DNA of 48,059 bases from Rhodospirillales bacterium (lineage in GTDB: Bacteria; Pseudomonadota; Alphaproteobacteria; Acetobacterales; Acetobacteraceae): contig JAGWQN010000109.1 of the NCBI GenBank assembly GCA_028869995.1, positions 1 through 48,059 of the forward strand, in the 5' to 3' direction. Position 1 is the stretch's first letter. Every line of letters starts with the position of its first letter. Below the pieces are notes generated by a model. That model made no database searches and was not told the DNA's origin. It saw only the letters and a list, made by a program, of their open reading frames with translations. Position numbers and translations under genes: made by a program. Below are positions 47,841 through 48,059 of the stretch, one piece after another.

Positions 47841-48059
47841 ATGGCCCGCATCGTGATGAAATTCGGCGGCACCTCCGTCGCCGACCTCGACCGCATCCGC
47901 AACGTGGCGGCTCGCGTCAAGCGCGCCGTGGACGCGGGGGACGAGGTCGCGGTGGTGGTCTCGGCCATGGCCGGGGTGACCAACCAGCTGGTGAAATACT
48001 GCCAGGAACTCTCGCCGCTGCACGACGCGCGCGAGTATGACGCGGTGGTTGCGACCGGC
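47841..48059 (+). CDS. lysC: Aspartate kinase, N-terminal part (3' truncated by window edge)
   Basis: The first 73 codons show MARIVMKFGGTSVADLDRI, the conserved start of aspartate kinases, and VVVSAMAGVTNQL of the catalytic domain. Aspartate kinase is the first step of lysine, threonine and methionine synthesis. The rest lies beyond the window. Divergence from ubiG is the usual alphaproteobacterial arrangement. Confidence 0.95.
   Translation, partial: MARIVMKFGGTSVADLDRIRNVAARVKRAVDAGDEVAVVVSAMAGVTNQLVKYCQELSPLHDAREYDAVVATG

Overview
The window is a 48 kb piece of a GC-rich alphaproteobacterial chromosome. Gene content fits Rhodospirillales, most likely an Acetobacteraceae-like organism: ccmFGHI, glyQS followed by pyruvate phosphate dikinase, a TPP-riboswitch thiC, and the methyltransferase/comF/grxC/DUF1178/ubiG/lysC neighbourhood. 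The placement is inferred from content and base composition; no marker here settles the genus. I saw no insertion sequence, prophage, CRISPR array or plasmid gene. Almost every base lies in a recognisable gene, and the large antisense reading frames are GC-bias shadows.

Layout. 1-3.1 kb: end of the cytochrome c maturation operon (ccmF partial, ccmG, ccmH, ccmI), closed by a long hairpin. 3.2-6.4 kb: a secreted protein made of a duplicated domain, an SDHAF4-like assembly factor, yggT-folD (folD apparently starting at CTG), tRNA-Ala(CGC) and a DUF6134 protein. 6.4-11 kb: a possible catabolic patch with an M20-type carbamoylase divergent from a class II aldolase, a lipoprotein, a type II HAD dehalogenase and an SGNH-like esterase. 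11-13.5 kb: rplY-pth-ychF. 13.5-15.6 kb: LysR regulator, DUF2076 and a CoA-binding protein. 15.7-24.6 kb: glyQ-glyS-ppdK, a pteridine-reductase-like SDR, folB and uvrC.

24.6-31 kb: FAD oxidoreductase, thiC with its riboswitch, a MarR-GNAT fusion, a HIT protein and hisE/hisF. 31-35.6 kb: a complete branched-chain amino acid type ABC transporter (livJ-livH-livM-livG-livF on the minus strand) with tight stop/start overlaps and a perfect inverted repeat covering the livH start codon. 35.7-38.5 kb: SapC-family protein, agmatinase-family hydrolase and TetR regulator. 38.6-42.3 kb: rsmB, rpe and a heparinase II/III-like gene. 42.3-48 kb: NDUFAF5-like methyltransferase, cysteine-dioxygenase-like cupin, a four-domain rhodanese protein, comF, grxC, DUF1178, ubiG and the start of lysC.

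There is no obvious large novel system. The most interesting signals are local: the livJ-livH stem-loop, the CTG start of folD, several promoters whose -10 box sits 5-7 nt before the start codon (leaderless candidates), the structured AT-rich leader of uvrC with a consensus DnaA box, the cysteine dioxygenase-rhodanese pair, and the secreted duplicated-domain protein with matched cysteine pairs.
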